NCBI GenBank assembly: GCA_003054495.1
Contig: CP028514.1
Span: 1,713,501-1,777,500 of the forward strand
DNA length: 64,000 nt
Reading direction: 5' to 3'
Source of the DNA: Carboxydocella thermautotrophica
GTDB taxonomy: Bacteria; Bacillota; GCA-003054495; Carboxydocellales; Carboxydocellaceae
Translations under genes and position numbers: made by a program
Shown: positions 52,841 through 62,212 of the stretch, piece by piece
How positions within the stretch are numbered: the first letter of the stretch is position 1
How the letters are laid out: each line of letters opens with the position of its first letter
Notes under the pieces: model-generated
What the model saw: only the letters and a program-made list of their open reading frames with translations
What the model was told of the DNA's origin: nothing
The model's database searches: none

Positions 52841-55034
52841 ATATTTTCCCTCCTGCCACCCGTACGAAGTTTGCCATCTCTTTCCAGAAAGTCGGAGCTT
52901 CTGAATCTCTCGGTTTTCCATTTTTATCCTGATACTCCCGCGCCCTGGTAATGATCAGACGTTTTTTGGCCCTGGTTATGGCTACGTAAAATAAGCGCAG
53001 TTTTTCTCTAATCTCCTCCAGTTTGGCCTCTTCAAGGGGATTACCGGTAATTGCCATTCCCTGCAGTTGTTTCAAATAGGCTTTTGCTTCTGCATTCAGA
53101 TTGATAATTCTGCCAGGAAGTTTATATTCACTGCGACTGTAATGATGCAGTTTCCCCGTATAGGGATAGGCATTGGTAGCGATGACAAAGACAATATCCC
53201 ATTCCAGCCCTTTGGCTTTATGACAGGTACAAATAGTTACACTCTTTTCATCAATGCTATCCATCATTTCTTCTACTTTGAGGGCAAATTTCTTGAGGGC
53301 AGGCTCGAGAACAGGCAAATTGCTGGCTATTTCTTTTAAACGCCACTCCGGGTAAAGCTGTAACTGGTAGCGGATGTTGCCCGCCAGGTTATGGGCGAGG
53401 GCCAGTTCCTCCTTTTTCAGCTCCAGGTCCTCGGCCAGATAGAGCACCAGCTGGTCAGGTACCAGGCGCAGGGAAGCCTCCAGCCAGTCCCGCACCTGTC
53501 TTAACCCCTGCTGCAGCACCGTATAGGCCTCCTGGCTCTGCAGGGCATCCAGCAATTCCAGGGTCTGTTGCTGCCCGGGTGGATAAAGCAATTCTTCCGG
53601 CCGGTAACCCTGTAAAAAGGTTAACAGGGTCTCCCTGTCCCCGGGTTCCAGTTCCAGGGCGAAAAAGTCCTGCCAGAGCTCGATCCAGGCTTTCAAGTCA
53701 TCGGGAGAACCCAGATATTTTAGCCCCCGCACCAGGCCATACATGGCCCGTTTTAAATCACTGCCCAGATCTTCTCCCACAATCCGGGCCGCAATCCCCT
53801 CCTGGGCCAGCGTCTCGGCCATTTTGGCCCCGATTTCCCGGGTGGGCACTAGAACAGCGATACTCTCACCGGGATAAGTCTTCTGAGCCAGGGCGATATA
53901 TCTGGTCACCCCCTGGTATTCTTCCTCCCCATTCCGGTAGGTACACATGACTACCGGAAAACCGCCCACTACCGGATTGGGCCTGCTGTCCCCCGCCGGA
54001 GCCGGTTGAATAAACTGGGCCTCCAGGGCATTGCGACAGGCCGCAACCGGGTATTCCTCTGTTACCCAGCGCACCAGCCAGTTGGCGGTATCAATCACCT
54101 GCTGGCAGCTGCGACTGGCATAAAGCAGATCGACTTTCTGAACCAGGGGGTCACGGCAGTAGGCCCGGTACAGTTCCGGCTCCGCTGCAGTGAAGGTGCC
54201 CATAATGGCCTGGTTGGAATCTCCTACCCGAACCAGATTGCCATGGGAAGAGGACAGTAAACGCAGGATTTCTTCCTGCAAAGGGTTGGAATCCTGGGCT
54301 TCGTCCTCGAAGATGTACGTCCATTTTTGACTGAGCCGCTGGCGAAGCTGCTGATCCAGGCGCAACAAATCCCGGGCCTTGAGGATCATATCATCAAAAT
54401 CAATCCCCCCTTCCCGGCTGAGCTGGCGCTGGTAAACCAGATAGACTTCCAGCAACCAGCCCAGGGGGTTATCCGGTGGCAACGTCCCGATCCAGTCTGC
54501 TGCCTGCGGTTCCTGCACTCCTCGTCCTTTCAAGGTCGAAATGCCGGCCAGGAGAAAATCGGCGACTTGCTCACGCCATTTCTCCAGTTGCCGGAGGTCA
54601 GGCTGATTACCCAGGGGGCCTTCCCAGCGCTGCCGCTGTTTGCGCATCCAGTCATTGATAATCCCTTTAAGGATATGTTTCCTCTGCTCCTCGTCTATAA
54701 TATTGAAATCTTTATTAACCAGAACTACCTCGGTTTTTTCCTGCAAGATCTGCACTGCCAGGGAATGAAGGGTCCTGACCTCGAATTTGCGCTTGCCTTC
54801 GATGCCCTTTTCGGCCAGAATCCTGCTGATTCTCTGCCGGAAGTTGCTAACAGCGGAATTCATCGCCGTCACGATCAGGATTTTGCCCTGGCCAACGGCC
54901 CCGGTGGCGATCAGATCTGCCGCCAGATGGGCCAGGACATGAGTTTTTCCCGCTCCTGGCACCGCCGGAACCGCCAGCCGTCCTCCCCGGTAGGCCATGA
55001 CCAGATCCTGGCCCGGCCGCCAGTTAATTGCCAT
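52833..55034 (-). CDS. UvrD/AddA-like superfamily 1 helicase
   Basis: 733 residues from the ATG at 55034 with GGGGGTGG upstream. The helicase motifs are all recognisable: PAVPGAGKTHVLAHL near 22, YIFEDEAQDSNPLQEE near 240, VRVGDSNQAIMGTF near 268, TCHKAKGLEWDIVFV near 610, and FYVAITRAKKRLIITR near 695. There is no C-terminal nuclease domain as in AddA/RecB. It overlaps the upstream helicase-like gene by 11 bp and the downstream nuclease gene by 8 bp. Confidence 0.9.
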   Translation of the reverse strand: MAINWRPGQDLVMAYRGGRLAVPAVPGAGKTHVLAHLAADLIATGAVGQGKILIVTAMNSAVSNFRQRISRILAEKGIEGKRKFEVRTLHSLAVQILQEKTEVVLVNKDFNIIDEEQRKHILKGIINDWMRKQRQRWEGPLGNQPDLRQLEKWREQVADFLLAGISTLKGRGVQEPQAADWIGTLPPDNPLGWLLEVYLVYQRQLSREGGIDFDDMILKARDLLRLDQQLRQRLSQKWTYIFEDEAQDSNPLQEEILRLLSSSHGNLVRVGDSNQAIMGTFTAAEPELYRAYCRDPLVQKVDLLYASRSCQQVIDTANWLVRWVTEEYPVAACRNALEAQFIQPAPAGDSRPNPVVGGFPVVMCTYRNGEEEYQGVTRYIALAQKTYPGESIAVLVPTREIGAKMAETLAQEGIAARIVGEDLGSDLKRAMYGLVRGLKYLGSPDDLKAWIELWQDFFALELEPGDRETLLTFLQGYRPEELLYPPGQQQTLELLDALQSQEAYTVLQQGLRQVRDWLEASLRLVPDQLVLYLAEDLELKKEELALAHNLAGNIRYQLQLYPEWRLKEIASNLPVLEPALKKFALKVEEMMDSIDEKSVTICTCHKAKGLEWDIVFVIATNAYPYTGKLHHYSRSEYKLPGRIINLNAEAKAYLKQLQGMAITGNPLEEAKLEEIREKLRLFYVAITRAKKRLIITRAREYQDKNGKPRDSEAPTFWKEMANFVRVAGGKIYE

Positions 55035-56949
55035 CAGCACCACCCCCTGTCTGAGCCAAACTGAGGACAAAGTCCAGGAAGGGCCCTTCCTGCTCTATCC
55101 CCTGGGAGTTGTAAATACTAATTCCCAGATAAAGATGGTGGCAGCGGCTGAACAGGGCCCAGGCCATCCGGTTGGCCTGTTCTTTGCGCCAGTTCTGGTC
55201 AGTATCGTCCTGCCAGATATCCTCTGCTTCCCGATCCCTGGCCAGCAGCCAGGAGTTGACCAGCTCCTTGGCCGGTCCCTGCCACCAGGCAGGCGCAGTC
55301 ACATCCAGCAAAAAGACATGCTCAGCTGTGAACCCCCGGTCCAGAAAGGAGCTGACGGTACCCAGCAAAAGCCCCTGGCCTCTCTCCACCCAGGGCGCCA
55401 GTTCCAGAACTTCCTGGGCCAGGGTCCCTTTGAGAATCATCTGAATAAAGGCCTGGTCGGGCTGGGTTTCATCCCCATAGGCCTGGGCCAGGGCCCGGGG
55501 TAAGCGCAGGGCAGCCGCCAGCAACCGCCGCACACTCAGCAGATCCTCCTCCTGTAAAGGCAGAGGAGCCAGAATCTCACCAAAGGCCCGTTGCAGGAAA
55601 TGGGCAATGGTCCCCGGCTCCTGCCGATAGGAACGCAACCACTCCTGCAATCTCTCCCATCTCTCGCTGAGAGCAAAACCGAGACGGCGCCGCAGCTGGT
55701 CCTGATCCAGATCCAGCTCTTCCACCCCGTTTCTGACCAGCTCCCGGGCCAGTAAACGGGCCCGCAGGGGGTCACATTGAAGAATCAGGGCCAGGGAGTG
55801 GGCCAGATCATCCTCGGCAACGGCCAAATGCCAGCGGGGATGGGCCAGAACCGCCAGGGTGAGCAGGGCCCGGACCAGAGGCTGGTCCAGTAACCGCCAG
55901 CCAGTGGCAAACTTGCGTACCGGTATGCCCTGGCGCTGGGCCCAGTTCTCGATGGCCGTTTCCAGAATGGCATCTGACACCGGAAGAAGCAGGGCTATCT
56001 GATCCCATTCTACCCCTCGAGCCCGCAGCTCCAGGATCCGGGCAGCAATCAATTCCAGCAGCTCAGGCCGCCAGCTGGCCTCTATTTCCTGGATTTGCGG
56101 GAGGGTTGGCCTCCCACCTATTTGCCGGCAATTCGCCCCTGCCATTTCCTGCAGGCGGGCCCAGGCCAGCTCCGGCGCCCCTCCCCGGATACGCCCCAAA
56201 CCGCCTTCCGGGTTGATGGTAACCAGCCATTGCTCTGCTTTCAACAGCAATTGCAGCACCAGATCCAGAGCAGTGGGCACCAGTTCTTCGGCATCATCTA
56301 TGATCAAACCCCGATAACGTCGCAATAGTTCCTGCCGATAGTTCGGCTCAGGGAGCAGATAGCGGTGATATAGTTCCACCGCCAGGGAATAGTCGATCAT
56401 CCCGCCCGCCAGACACTGCTGGCGAAATTCCTGCCCTACCGCCAGGGCGGCTTTCAGTTCCTCCTGCCGGTCTACTGCTGCCGGCCAGCCTGTCAGCAAA
56501 CGTTGCAAGGCCTCCTCTTCCTCCAGGCCATTAACAGCAATGAGATTCAGTAAATCCAGCACCTGTACTGCTAGCTGAGCAGTGGTAGCCACGACTTTCA
56601 GCAGTTTACCCTGGGCCTTGGCTCTGTCCACCAGTCTGGTAACCAGATAGTGGGCAGTTTCTGCGGAAAGAAAAAGGGGATCATCCCCTTTTAACGCTGG
56701 CTGCCTGGCTTTTAACTGCCACCAGTAAAGGGCAATTTCCCGCTGGATAAAACCAAAATAAGTATAGATTTCCAGATTACCCGCCTGAGGCAAAATCAAT
56801 TGCTGTCGCCACCAGCTCACCCGCCGGGCGGAAGCCAGCAAAACCAGAATCCGCTCAGTGCGCATGCCTTCCTCCAGCCACTGGCGGTAAACCCGTAAGC
56901 ACTCTGCTGTCTTACCGGCGCCATAAGGTCCTGATAATAGCTCTTTCAA
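55024..56949 (-). CDS. AddB-like helicase-related protein
   Basis: 641 residues. The N-terminus has a good Walker A (GPYGAGKTAECL), and residues near 215 read GLIIDDAEELVPTAL in the Walker B position. The C-terminal region (LGTVSSFLDRGFTAEHVFLLD near 540, AWALFSRCHHLYLGIS near 610) resembles motifs V and VI, but the finger arginines are missing. This pattern fits the AddB/RecC type, where helicase motifs decay. The C-terminal nuclease of AddB is absent. It is the first gene of the repair operon. Confidence 0.78.
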   Translation of the reverse strand: MKELLSGPYGAGKTAECLRVYRQWLEEGMRTERILVLLASARRVSWWRQQLILPQAGNLEIYTYFGFIQREIALYWWQLKARQPALKGDDPLFLSAETAHYLVTRLVDRAKAQGKLLKVVATTAQLAVQVLDLLNLIAVNGLEEEEALQRLLTGWPAAVDRQEELKAALAVGQEFRQQCLAGGMIDYSLAVELYHRYLLPEPNYRQELLRRYRGLIIDDAEELVPTALDLVLQLLLKAEQWLVTINPEGGLGRIRGGAPELAWARLQEMAGANCRQIGGRPTLPQIQEIEASWRPELLELIAARILELRARGVEWDQIALLLPVSDAILETAIENWAQRQGIPVRKFATGWRLLDQPLVRALLTLAVLAHPRWHLAVAEDDLAHSLALILQCDPLRARLLARELVRNGVEELDLDQDQLRRRLGFALSERWERLQEWLRSYRQEPGTIAHFLQRAFGEILAPLPLQEEDLLSVRRLLAAALRLPRALAQAYGDETQPDQAFIQMILKGTLAQEVLELAPWVERGQGLLLGTVSSFLDRGFTAEHVFLLDVTAPAWWQGPAKELVNSWLLARDREAEDIWQDDTDQNWRKEQANRMAWALFSRCHHLYLGISIYNSQGIEQEGPFLDFVLSLAQTGGGADGN

Positions 56950-57031
56950 CCTGTTCTCCCCTTTAATACAAACTTATGTTCTATACTATTCGTCCTTTAA
57001 ACTGGAAATCCTGCCGGTTATGGAAAAATTT

Positions 57032-57979
57032 TTAGTCAAGGAAACGGCGAACCGCCTTGCCATTGAGATAATCGCATTTTTTTCCCTGCCAGGTATCCAG
57101 GGCCTCCAGTCTCTCTTCGATCATCTGCTTGATTTTCCACCAGCTGGTATTCCAGTTGCAGAAATACATTTCGCCCTGGGGCCCCTTGCCTACGAGGCGC
57201 TGGATTACCGTCTCCGGCCGCAAATATTCGAGGAAAGCCACAACCCGATCCACATACTCCGGCAAAGAGATCAGGTTTATTTCCCCTCGTTCAAAGCGGC
57301 GCCCCAGCTCTGTTCCTTTCACTATATAGAGGGAATGGAGTTTGACATAGTCGATCTCCAGCGCGGAGAGAATTTTGGCATTTTCAATGACATCCACCAG
57401 GTCATCTCCAGGCAGATTGAGAATAATGTGGGTGCAAACCTCAAATCCCCGCCGTTTGAGCCTCCAGACGGCATCGATGTACTCCGCCAGGGTATGACCC
57501 CGGTTAATCTCCCGCAGAGTGTGATAATTGACGGTTTGCAAGCCCAGTTCCACATTGATATTCAGCCCCTGCTCCTGCCACTGGCTCAGGACATCCAGAT
57601 AGGCTTCATTGATACAGTCCGGGCGGGTGGATATAGAAAGGCCTACTATATCCGGCTGGGTGGCTGCAGCCTCCATGTAATTGCAAAACAGTTCCAATGG
57701 TAAATAGGTATTGGTAAATGCCTGAAAATAGACGATAAACTTATGGGCATTAAAACGGCGGCGGAAAAATGCCTGGTTGGTTTTGATCTGATCTTCCACC
57801 GCCAGGGAACTGGGCAGGCATTCAAACCCCGCCCCGGCTTCATCGCAAAAAATACAGCCACCTCGCCCGACCGTACCATCCCGATTGGGACAGGTTCCTG
57901 GTAAGTTGACTGGCAGTTTGTATACTTTTTCTCCGAATTTGGCCTGTAGATGCCGGGAGTAATTGCGATAGCGTTCCAT
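57032..57979 (-). CDS. Radical SAM protein, TIGR01212/YhcC family
   Basis: 315 residues. The cluster motif is the atypical GTCPNRDGTVGRGGCIFCDEAG near 30, as in YhcC/Elp3-like proteins, where the SAM-binding cysteines are widely spaced. Later landmarks are LGLQTVNYHTLREINRGHT near 150 and CTHIILNLPGDD near 190. A role in tRNA or small-molecule modification is suggested for the family but not proved. The gene stands alone about 70 bp from the repair operon start. Confidence 0.88.
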   Translation of the reverse strand: MERYRNYSRHLQAKFGEKVYKLPVNLPGTCPNRDGTVGRGGCIFCDEAGAGFECLPSSLAVEDQIKTNQAFFRRRFNAHKFIVYFQAFTNTYLPLELFCNYMEAAATQPDIVGLSISTRPDCINEAYLDVLSQWQEQGLNINVELGLQTVNYHTLREINRGHTLAEYIDAVWRLKRRGFEVCTHIILNLPGDDLVDVIENAKILSALEIDYVKLHSLYIVKGTELGRRFERGEINLISLPEYVDRVVAFLEYLRPETVIQRLVGKGPQGEMYFCNWNTSWWKIKQMIEERLEALDTWQGKKCDYLNGKAVRRFLD

Positions 57980-58166
57980 CCTGTTTACCTTCCTTGTCTC
58001 AGTTCTTGCTAATATTATAGCAGATAATCAGCCGTTCGCACGTCTATGACAGCTGTTGAGCTGTTTTTTCTACCATTTAGCCGGATTTTTTCCGACAACA
58101 GCAGGAAGAAAAACAAGAAAGGAGAAATAGATATTCTATAGATATACAGATAGGGGGTAAGAAGGT

Positions 58167-58676
58167 ATGGAACCAAAAGATTTAAGCAAAGAACAGGCCC
58201 TGGCGTTGCTGGAGGATTTCGCCAAGCGCTGGCTGGCCCATGATGGCCTCTGGTTTCTGGCCGTGGAAAAGCGCTACGGCCTGGAAAAGGCCATTGAACT
58301 GGATGAGGAGGCCTGGGCTACTTTTACGGTACTGGAGGCCAAACGGGTCAAGGAGTTTCTGGGACTGCCGGATAATGGCGGCCTGGAGGCCCTGAAAACC
58401 GCTTTGAAATTCCGGCTCTATGGTTTCCTCAATGAACAGGAGATTATCGAGGAGGGACCTAAGCGCATTGTCTATCGCATGAAAACCTGCCGGGTGCAGG
58501 CAGCCCGCAAGCGCAAAGGCCTGCCTGATTTCCCCTGCAAGCCGGTGGGAATCACCGAGTACAGCGGTTTTGCCAGAACCATCGACCCCAGAATCAAGAC
58601 CCGCTGTATCGCCTGTCCTCCCGATGAACATCCGGAAGAATTTTATTGTGCCTGGGAATTTACACTGGAGGAGTAA
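58167..58676 (+). CDS. DUF6125-like / L-2-ATC hydrolase-like protein
   Basis: 169 residues, soluble. Family-like segments are WLAHDGLWFLAVEKRYGLEKAIELDEEAW near 22 and a C-terminal part with CRVQAARKRKGLPDFPCKPVG and CIACPPDEHPEEFYCAWEF, including four or so cysteines. Related clostridial proteins are annotated as DUF6125 or L-2-amino-thiazoline-4-carboxylate hydrolase-like, with no demonstrated function. A GGGGGTAAGAAGG ribosome site precedes it. It is a single-gene unit with a strong terminator. Confidence 0.78.
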   Translation: MEPKDLSKEQALALLEDFAKRWLAHDGLWFLAVEKRYGLEKAIELDEEAWATFTVLEAKRVKEFLGLPDNGGLEALKTALKFRLYGFLNEQEIIEEGPKRIVYRMKTCRVQAARKRKGLPDFPCKPVGITEYSGFARTIDPRIKTRCIACPPDEHPEEFYCAWEFTLEE

Positions 58677-58680
58677 GACA

Positions 58681-58712
58681 ATCCCCCTGATAACGTACGT
58701 TATCAGGGGGAT
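58681..58712 (+). terminator. Perfect 16-bp palindromic terminator of the DUF6125-like gene
   Basis: ATCCCCCTGATAACGT is followed directly by its complement and then TTTTT. The hairpin starts six bases after the stop codon. Few uninterrupted 32-base palindromes occur in the window. Confidence 0.88.
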
Positions 58713-58719
58713 TTTTCAA

Positions 58720-58893
58720 CGCACTATACCAGCTGCCGCAAAACCGGAGAATCTCCTCTCCACTCAGCTGCATTCCAGGTTTTAATACAACGGCCACGCA
58801 AACTGTTTAACCCCAGTCCGGGTGAGGCACACCAAAAACGGCAGCTTCCAGAACCTGCGGCAGCTGGGCCAGTACATCCTCCACTTCTTTAGG
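58720..58893 (-). pseudogene. Remnant of an acyl-CoA ligase C-terminal domain
   Basis: On the minus strand the frame from 58893 reads PKEVEDVLAQLPQVLEAAVF, GVPHPDWG, stop, TVCVAVVLKPGMQLSGEEIL. This is the AMP-binding C-terminal domain with a TAA in place of the usual GAA after WG. It has no start codon, no N-terminal domain and no intact end, so it cannot be a working gene. It is joined to the dehydrogenase remnant by a short overlap. Confidence 0.82.
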
Positions 58894-59090
58894 TCTGTTC
58901 TGATGTATTAACACCATAAATGATTTCAATAAGCCTCATTACCGTCGGGGGATTAAACCAGTGCATGCCAATAAAGCGGTCAGAACGATGAGATGCGGCA
59001 GCCAGTGCAGTGATACTGAGCTGGGATGTGTTGGAGGCAAAGATAGTGGGTTCTGGCAGGAGGGAGTGCAGTTGCAGTATTGGCCTTTGA
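58889..59090 (-). pseudogene. Remnant of a 3-hydroxyacyl-CoA dehydrogenase
   Basis: About 55 codons on the minus strand, including PTIFASNTSQLSITALAAAS, DRFIGMHWFNPPTVMRLIEI and GVNTSEQT, which match the NAD-binding domain end and hinge of Hbd-type enzymes. Upstream is rpmF and its terminator, so the N-terminal half is lost. The frame stops at 58889, just as the ligase fragment begins. Confidence 0.87.
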
Positions 59091-59120
59091 AAAGACGAAA
59101 AATCCCCTTCAATACCATAA

Positions 59121-59151
59121 TAAAAACACCTCTCCGTTTCCGAAGAGGTGT
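59121..59151 (-). terminator. Terminator of the yceD-rpmF operon
   Basis: ACACCTCT / AGAGGTGT arms with a ten-base loop, followed on the minus strand by TTTTTA. It lies just after the rpmF stop codon. Confidence 0.85.
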
Positions 59152-59157
59152 CTGTCC

Positions 59158-59337
59158 TTACTCGGCAGCAACAACTTCCTTGTTTTTGTAGAAACCGCAT
59201 TCGGGGCAAACCCGATGAGGCATTTTCAGGGATTTGCACTGAGGGCAAACGGACATGCCAGGTCCGTCAATTTTCAACCACTGTGCTCTGCGATTGCGAG
59301 TGCGAGCCTTGGATTTCTTATTCTGTTGTACACCCAT
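59158..59337 (-). CDS. rpmF: 50S ribosomal protein L32
   Basis: 59 residues, starting MGVQQNKKSKARTRNRRAQW. The zinc-binding cysteines appear as CPQC near 31 and CPEC near 45, so this is the C+ form. The basic N-terminus and the length are normal for L32. It follows yceD by three bases, the usual pairing, and is followed by a terminator. Confidence 0.96.
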   Translation of the reverse strand: MGVQQNKKSKARTRNRRAQWLKIDGPGMSVCPQCKSLKMPHRVCPECGFYKNKEVVAAE

Positions 59338-59340
59338 TGT

Positions 59341-59865
59341 CTACACCTCCTTCAAAAGCTTTTGCAGCACCGCCAAGCGGGGATCAATTTCCCCCCGGGG
59401 ACACTGGCATTCACCTTCATTCAGGTTTTGGCCACACTTTGGACAAAGCCCCTTGCAACTTTCCTGGCAAAGACCGGAAATGGGCAAGTCCAGCACCATG
59501 GCGGCCTTAACTTCGGTATCAAGAAAAACTGCCTTGCCGGTAAAAATCGTGAATTTATCCCGATCTTCCTGCCCGGCCGGGCCCTCGGCAACTTCATGTA
59601 AGGGCAGGTATTCCACTTCCAGCGGTACTTCCAGAGGGAAGGTGTATGGTTCCAGGCAACGCCCGCACTGGCGCCTGATTTCCGTGCGGATTTCCCCTTT
59701 AACCTGGATAAGACGCCCTACTTTGGCCGCAGTCCCGCTGACAGAAACCGGCTTTACGAACTCCAGTTTTTCTTGTCCAAACTCCAGCGGCACCCATTGT
59801 TCCTCAAAAGCGAAAGCAATGGCCTGCCCTGGAGCCTTCAAAAGTTGGCTGACATCAATTTCCAT
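59341..59865 (-). CDS. YceD (DUF177) family protein
   Basis: 174 residues. The conserved region is CGRCLEPYTFPLEVPLEVEY near 85, and the C-terminus carries CQESCKGLCPKCGQNLNEGEC, which likely binds zinc. The family is linked to 23S rRNA accumulation and almost always lies in front of rpmF, as here. The gene pair forms one transcript ending in the hairpin at 59121-59151. Confidence 0.93.
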   Translation of the reverse strand: MEIDVSQLLKAPGQAIAFAFEEQWVPLEFGQEKLEFVKPVSVSGTAAKVGRLIQVKGEIRTEIRRQCGRCLEPYTFPLEVPLEVEYLPLHEVAEGPAGQEDRDKFTIFTGKAVFLDTEVKAAMVLDLPISGLCQESCKGLCPKCGQNLNEGECQCPRGEIDPRLAVLQKLLKEV

Positions 59866-59929
59866 CGGTTTTCACCTCAATAAATAGCCAACGTTAATTA
59901 TACAGGCCAGAGGGGCCTTTGTCAATCAA

Positions 59930-61102
59930 TTATTTTCCTGCCAGTACGGCCACTGTATCCCGGGCGATCATCAGCTCTTCATTGGTGGGTACAACCAGTA
60001 CCTTGACCCGGGCAGAAGGCGCTGAGATATCGGCTTCCTGACCTCTCACCTGGTTCTTTTCGGCATCAATAGCAATCCCCAGGGCCTCCAGGTCACGACA
60101 AACCATTTCCCGAACCACCGAGGAGTTTTCCCCCAGCCCGGCGGTAAAGACAATAGCATCGACGCCATTGAGCACCGCCAGATAGGCACCGATATATTTC
60201 TTGACATCATAGCAGAAGATTTCCAGAGCCAGCCGGGCCCGTTCATGGCCCCGGGCAGCAGCTGCCTCCAGATCGCGGAAATCACTGCTCACCCCGGAAA
60301 TGCCCAGTACCCCGGATTTCTTATTGAGAATACCGGTCACCTGCTCAGCAGACAGGTTTTCCTTTTCCATGATATATGACACAATCGCCGGGTCGATATC
60401 TCCGCTGCGGGTACCCATGGTCAGGCCTTCCAGAGGAGTAAAGCCCATGGAGGTAGCCACTGATTTCCCCCCATCGATAGCAGTGATGGAAGCTCCATTG
60501 CCCAGGTGGCAGGTAATCAGTTTCAGCTGGTCTAAAGGCTTACCCAGCAACTGAGCGGCCCGCTGGGCCACATAACGGTGGGAAGTACCATGGAAGCCAT
60601 AGCGGCGGATGCGATATTTTTCATAATACTCATAGGGCAAAGAGTAGATATAGGCTTTAGGTGGCATGGTCTGGTGAAAAGCCGTATCAAAGACGGCCAC
60701 CTGGGGTACCCCGGGCAATAGGGCCTGACAGGCCTTAATCCCGATGATATTGGGTGGATTGTGAAGGGGAGCCAGTTCCACGCATTCCTCAATAGCTTTT
60801 AAAACCTCAGCATCTATGACAGTAGAGGCTGAAAACTTTTCCCCACCATGTACTACCCGGTGGCCTACGGCCTTGATTTCCCCCAATCCCCGTACCTGTT
60901 CCAGCACCAGACTGATAGCTGCCTGGTGGTCAGGGATATTCTGTTCAATTACAGTTTTATCCTCACCAACGCGGTGAGTCAAACAGCTGCCCTCCAGGCC
61001 GATCCGTTCTACCAGCCCTTTGGCCAGCACAGTTTCCTTTGCCATGTCAAATAACTGGTATTTCAAAGAAGAACTGCCGCAATTAATAACCAGTACATTC
61101 AT
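59930..61102 (-). CDS. ackA: Acetate kinase
   Basis: 390 residues. Landmarks are [15 protein letters not shown] near 5, [13 protein letters not shown] near 80, [15 protein letters not shown] near 170, [17 protein letters not shown] near 197 and [16 protein letters not shown] near 265. It converts acetyl phosphate plus ADP to acetate plus ATP, the energy-yielding last step of acetogenesis. It directly follows pta with no gap. Confidence 0.96.
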   Translation of the reverse strand: MNVLVINCGSSSLKYQLFDMAKETVLAKGLVERIGLEGSCLTHRVGEDKTVIEQNIPDHQAAISLVLEQVRGLGEIKAVGHRVVHGGEKFSASTVIDAEVLKAIEECVELAPLHNPPNIIGIKACQALLPGVPQVAVFDTAFHQTMPPKAYIYSLPYEYYEKYRIRRYGFHGTSHRYVAQRAAQLLGKPLDQLKLITCHLGNGASITAIDGGKSVATSMGFTPLEGLTMGTRSGDIDPAIVSYIMEKENLSAEQVTGILNKKSGVLGISGVSSDFRDLEAAAARGHERARLALEIFCYDVKKYIGAYLAVLNGVDAIVFTAGLGENSSVVREMVCRDLEALGIAIDAEKNQVRGQEADISAPSARVKVLVVPTNEELMIARDTVAVLAGK

Positions 61103-62119
61103 TTAATGGTGCGCCTCCCTTGCTTGAGCCTGTACTGCAGTGATTGCTACAACATTGACGATATCATCCACACTGCAACCCCGGGAGAGGTCATTGACAG
61201 GAGCTGCCATACCCTGAAGTACGGGGCCAATAGCTTCTGCTCCCCCTAACCGCTGAGCCAGCTTGTACCCGATGTTGCCGGATTGCAGGTCCGGGAAAAT
61301 CAGGACATTGACATGTCCGGCCACTTCACTGCCCGGGGCTTTGTATTGCCCTACTGCTGGTACCAGTGCAGCATCAGCCTGCAATTCCCCATCCACCTTT
61401 AAGTCAGGATAACGTTCCCGGGCAATATCCGTGGCCCGCTGCACCTTGGAAACCAGCTGGTGTTCCGCACTGCCTTTAGTAGAGAAGGAAAGCATGCCCA
61501 CCCGGGGCTCAATACCGGCAAGATTGCGCGCAGTCTGGGCTGAAGCATAGGCGATTTCAGCCAGCTGCTCTGCCGTGGGGTCAGGATTAACAGCACAGTC
61601 GGCAAAAACCAGCACTCCGCCTTCACCATATTGTTCATTGGGTACAATCATGATAAAGGCCCCGGACACTACGGAAATACCGGGTGCAGTCTTGATAATC
61701 TGCAGGGCAGGACGCAACACATCTCCGGTGGTGCTCAGAGAGCCGGCCACCATGCCATCGGCATCTCCCATTTTTACCATCATGGCACCAAAATAAAGGG
61801 GATTGCGCAGCAAATGGTCAGCGGCATCACGGGTCAGGCCCTTCTCCTTGCGCAAATTCCAGAGGGCCTCCACATATTCCTCCCGGCGAGGGAATTTAAA
61901 GATATCCACGATTTCAGCTCCGGTCAGGTCTACCCCCAGCTCCCGACCATTGCCCAAAATCTCCTCCCTCTTCCCCAGTAAAACGGGATGGGCCAATCCT
62001 TCCCGCAAAATGATTTCCGTTGCCCGTAACACCCGTTCATCACTCGTTTCCGGTAGGACAATCTGTTGTTTCTTCTGTCGTGCCTTGTTCCAGATTTTTT
62101 CCATCAATTTTACTGCCAT
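61103..62119 (-). CDS. pta: Phosphate acetyltransferase
   Basis: 338 residues, the short single-domain form without the DRTGG part of E. coli Pta. Landmarks are [17 protein letters not shown] near 20, [21 protein letters not shown] near 105, and a C-terminal region with [25 protein letters not shown] near 270. It makes acetyl phosphate from acetyl-CoA. It lies directly in front of ackA, so the two form an operon for acetate production or use. Confidence 0.95.
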   Translation of the reverse strand: MAVKLMEKIWNKARQKKQQIVLPETSDERVLRATEIILREGLAHPVLLGKREEILGNGRELGVDLTGAEIVDIFKFPRREEYVEALWNLRKEKGLTRDAADHLLRNPLYFGAMMVKMGDADGMVAGSLSTTGDVLRPALQIIKTAPGISVVSGAFIMIVPNEQYGEGGVLVFADCAVNPDPTAEQLAEIAYASAQTARNLAGIEPRVGMLSFSTKGSAEHQLVSKVQRATDIARERYPDLKVDGELQADAALVPAVGQYKAPGSEVAGHVNVLIFPDLQSGNIGYKLAQRLGGAEAIGPVLQGMAAPVNDLSRGCSVDDIVNVVAITAVQAQAREAHH

Positions 62120-62212
62120 ATGTATGCCCCCTTTGCTAGCCTACCAAAAAAATATTATACTACAAAGTAAGGAGATTTTGTAGCCGTAGCTTTTATTTTT
62201 AAGGAGGATATT

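Noticed and set aside
58889-59248. A 119-residue minus-strand ORF as an intact gene
   Set aside because: Its first half is the antisense part of the rpmF region and the second half is a truncated dehydrogenase fragment.
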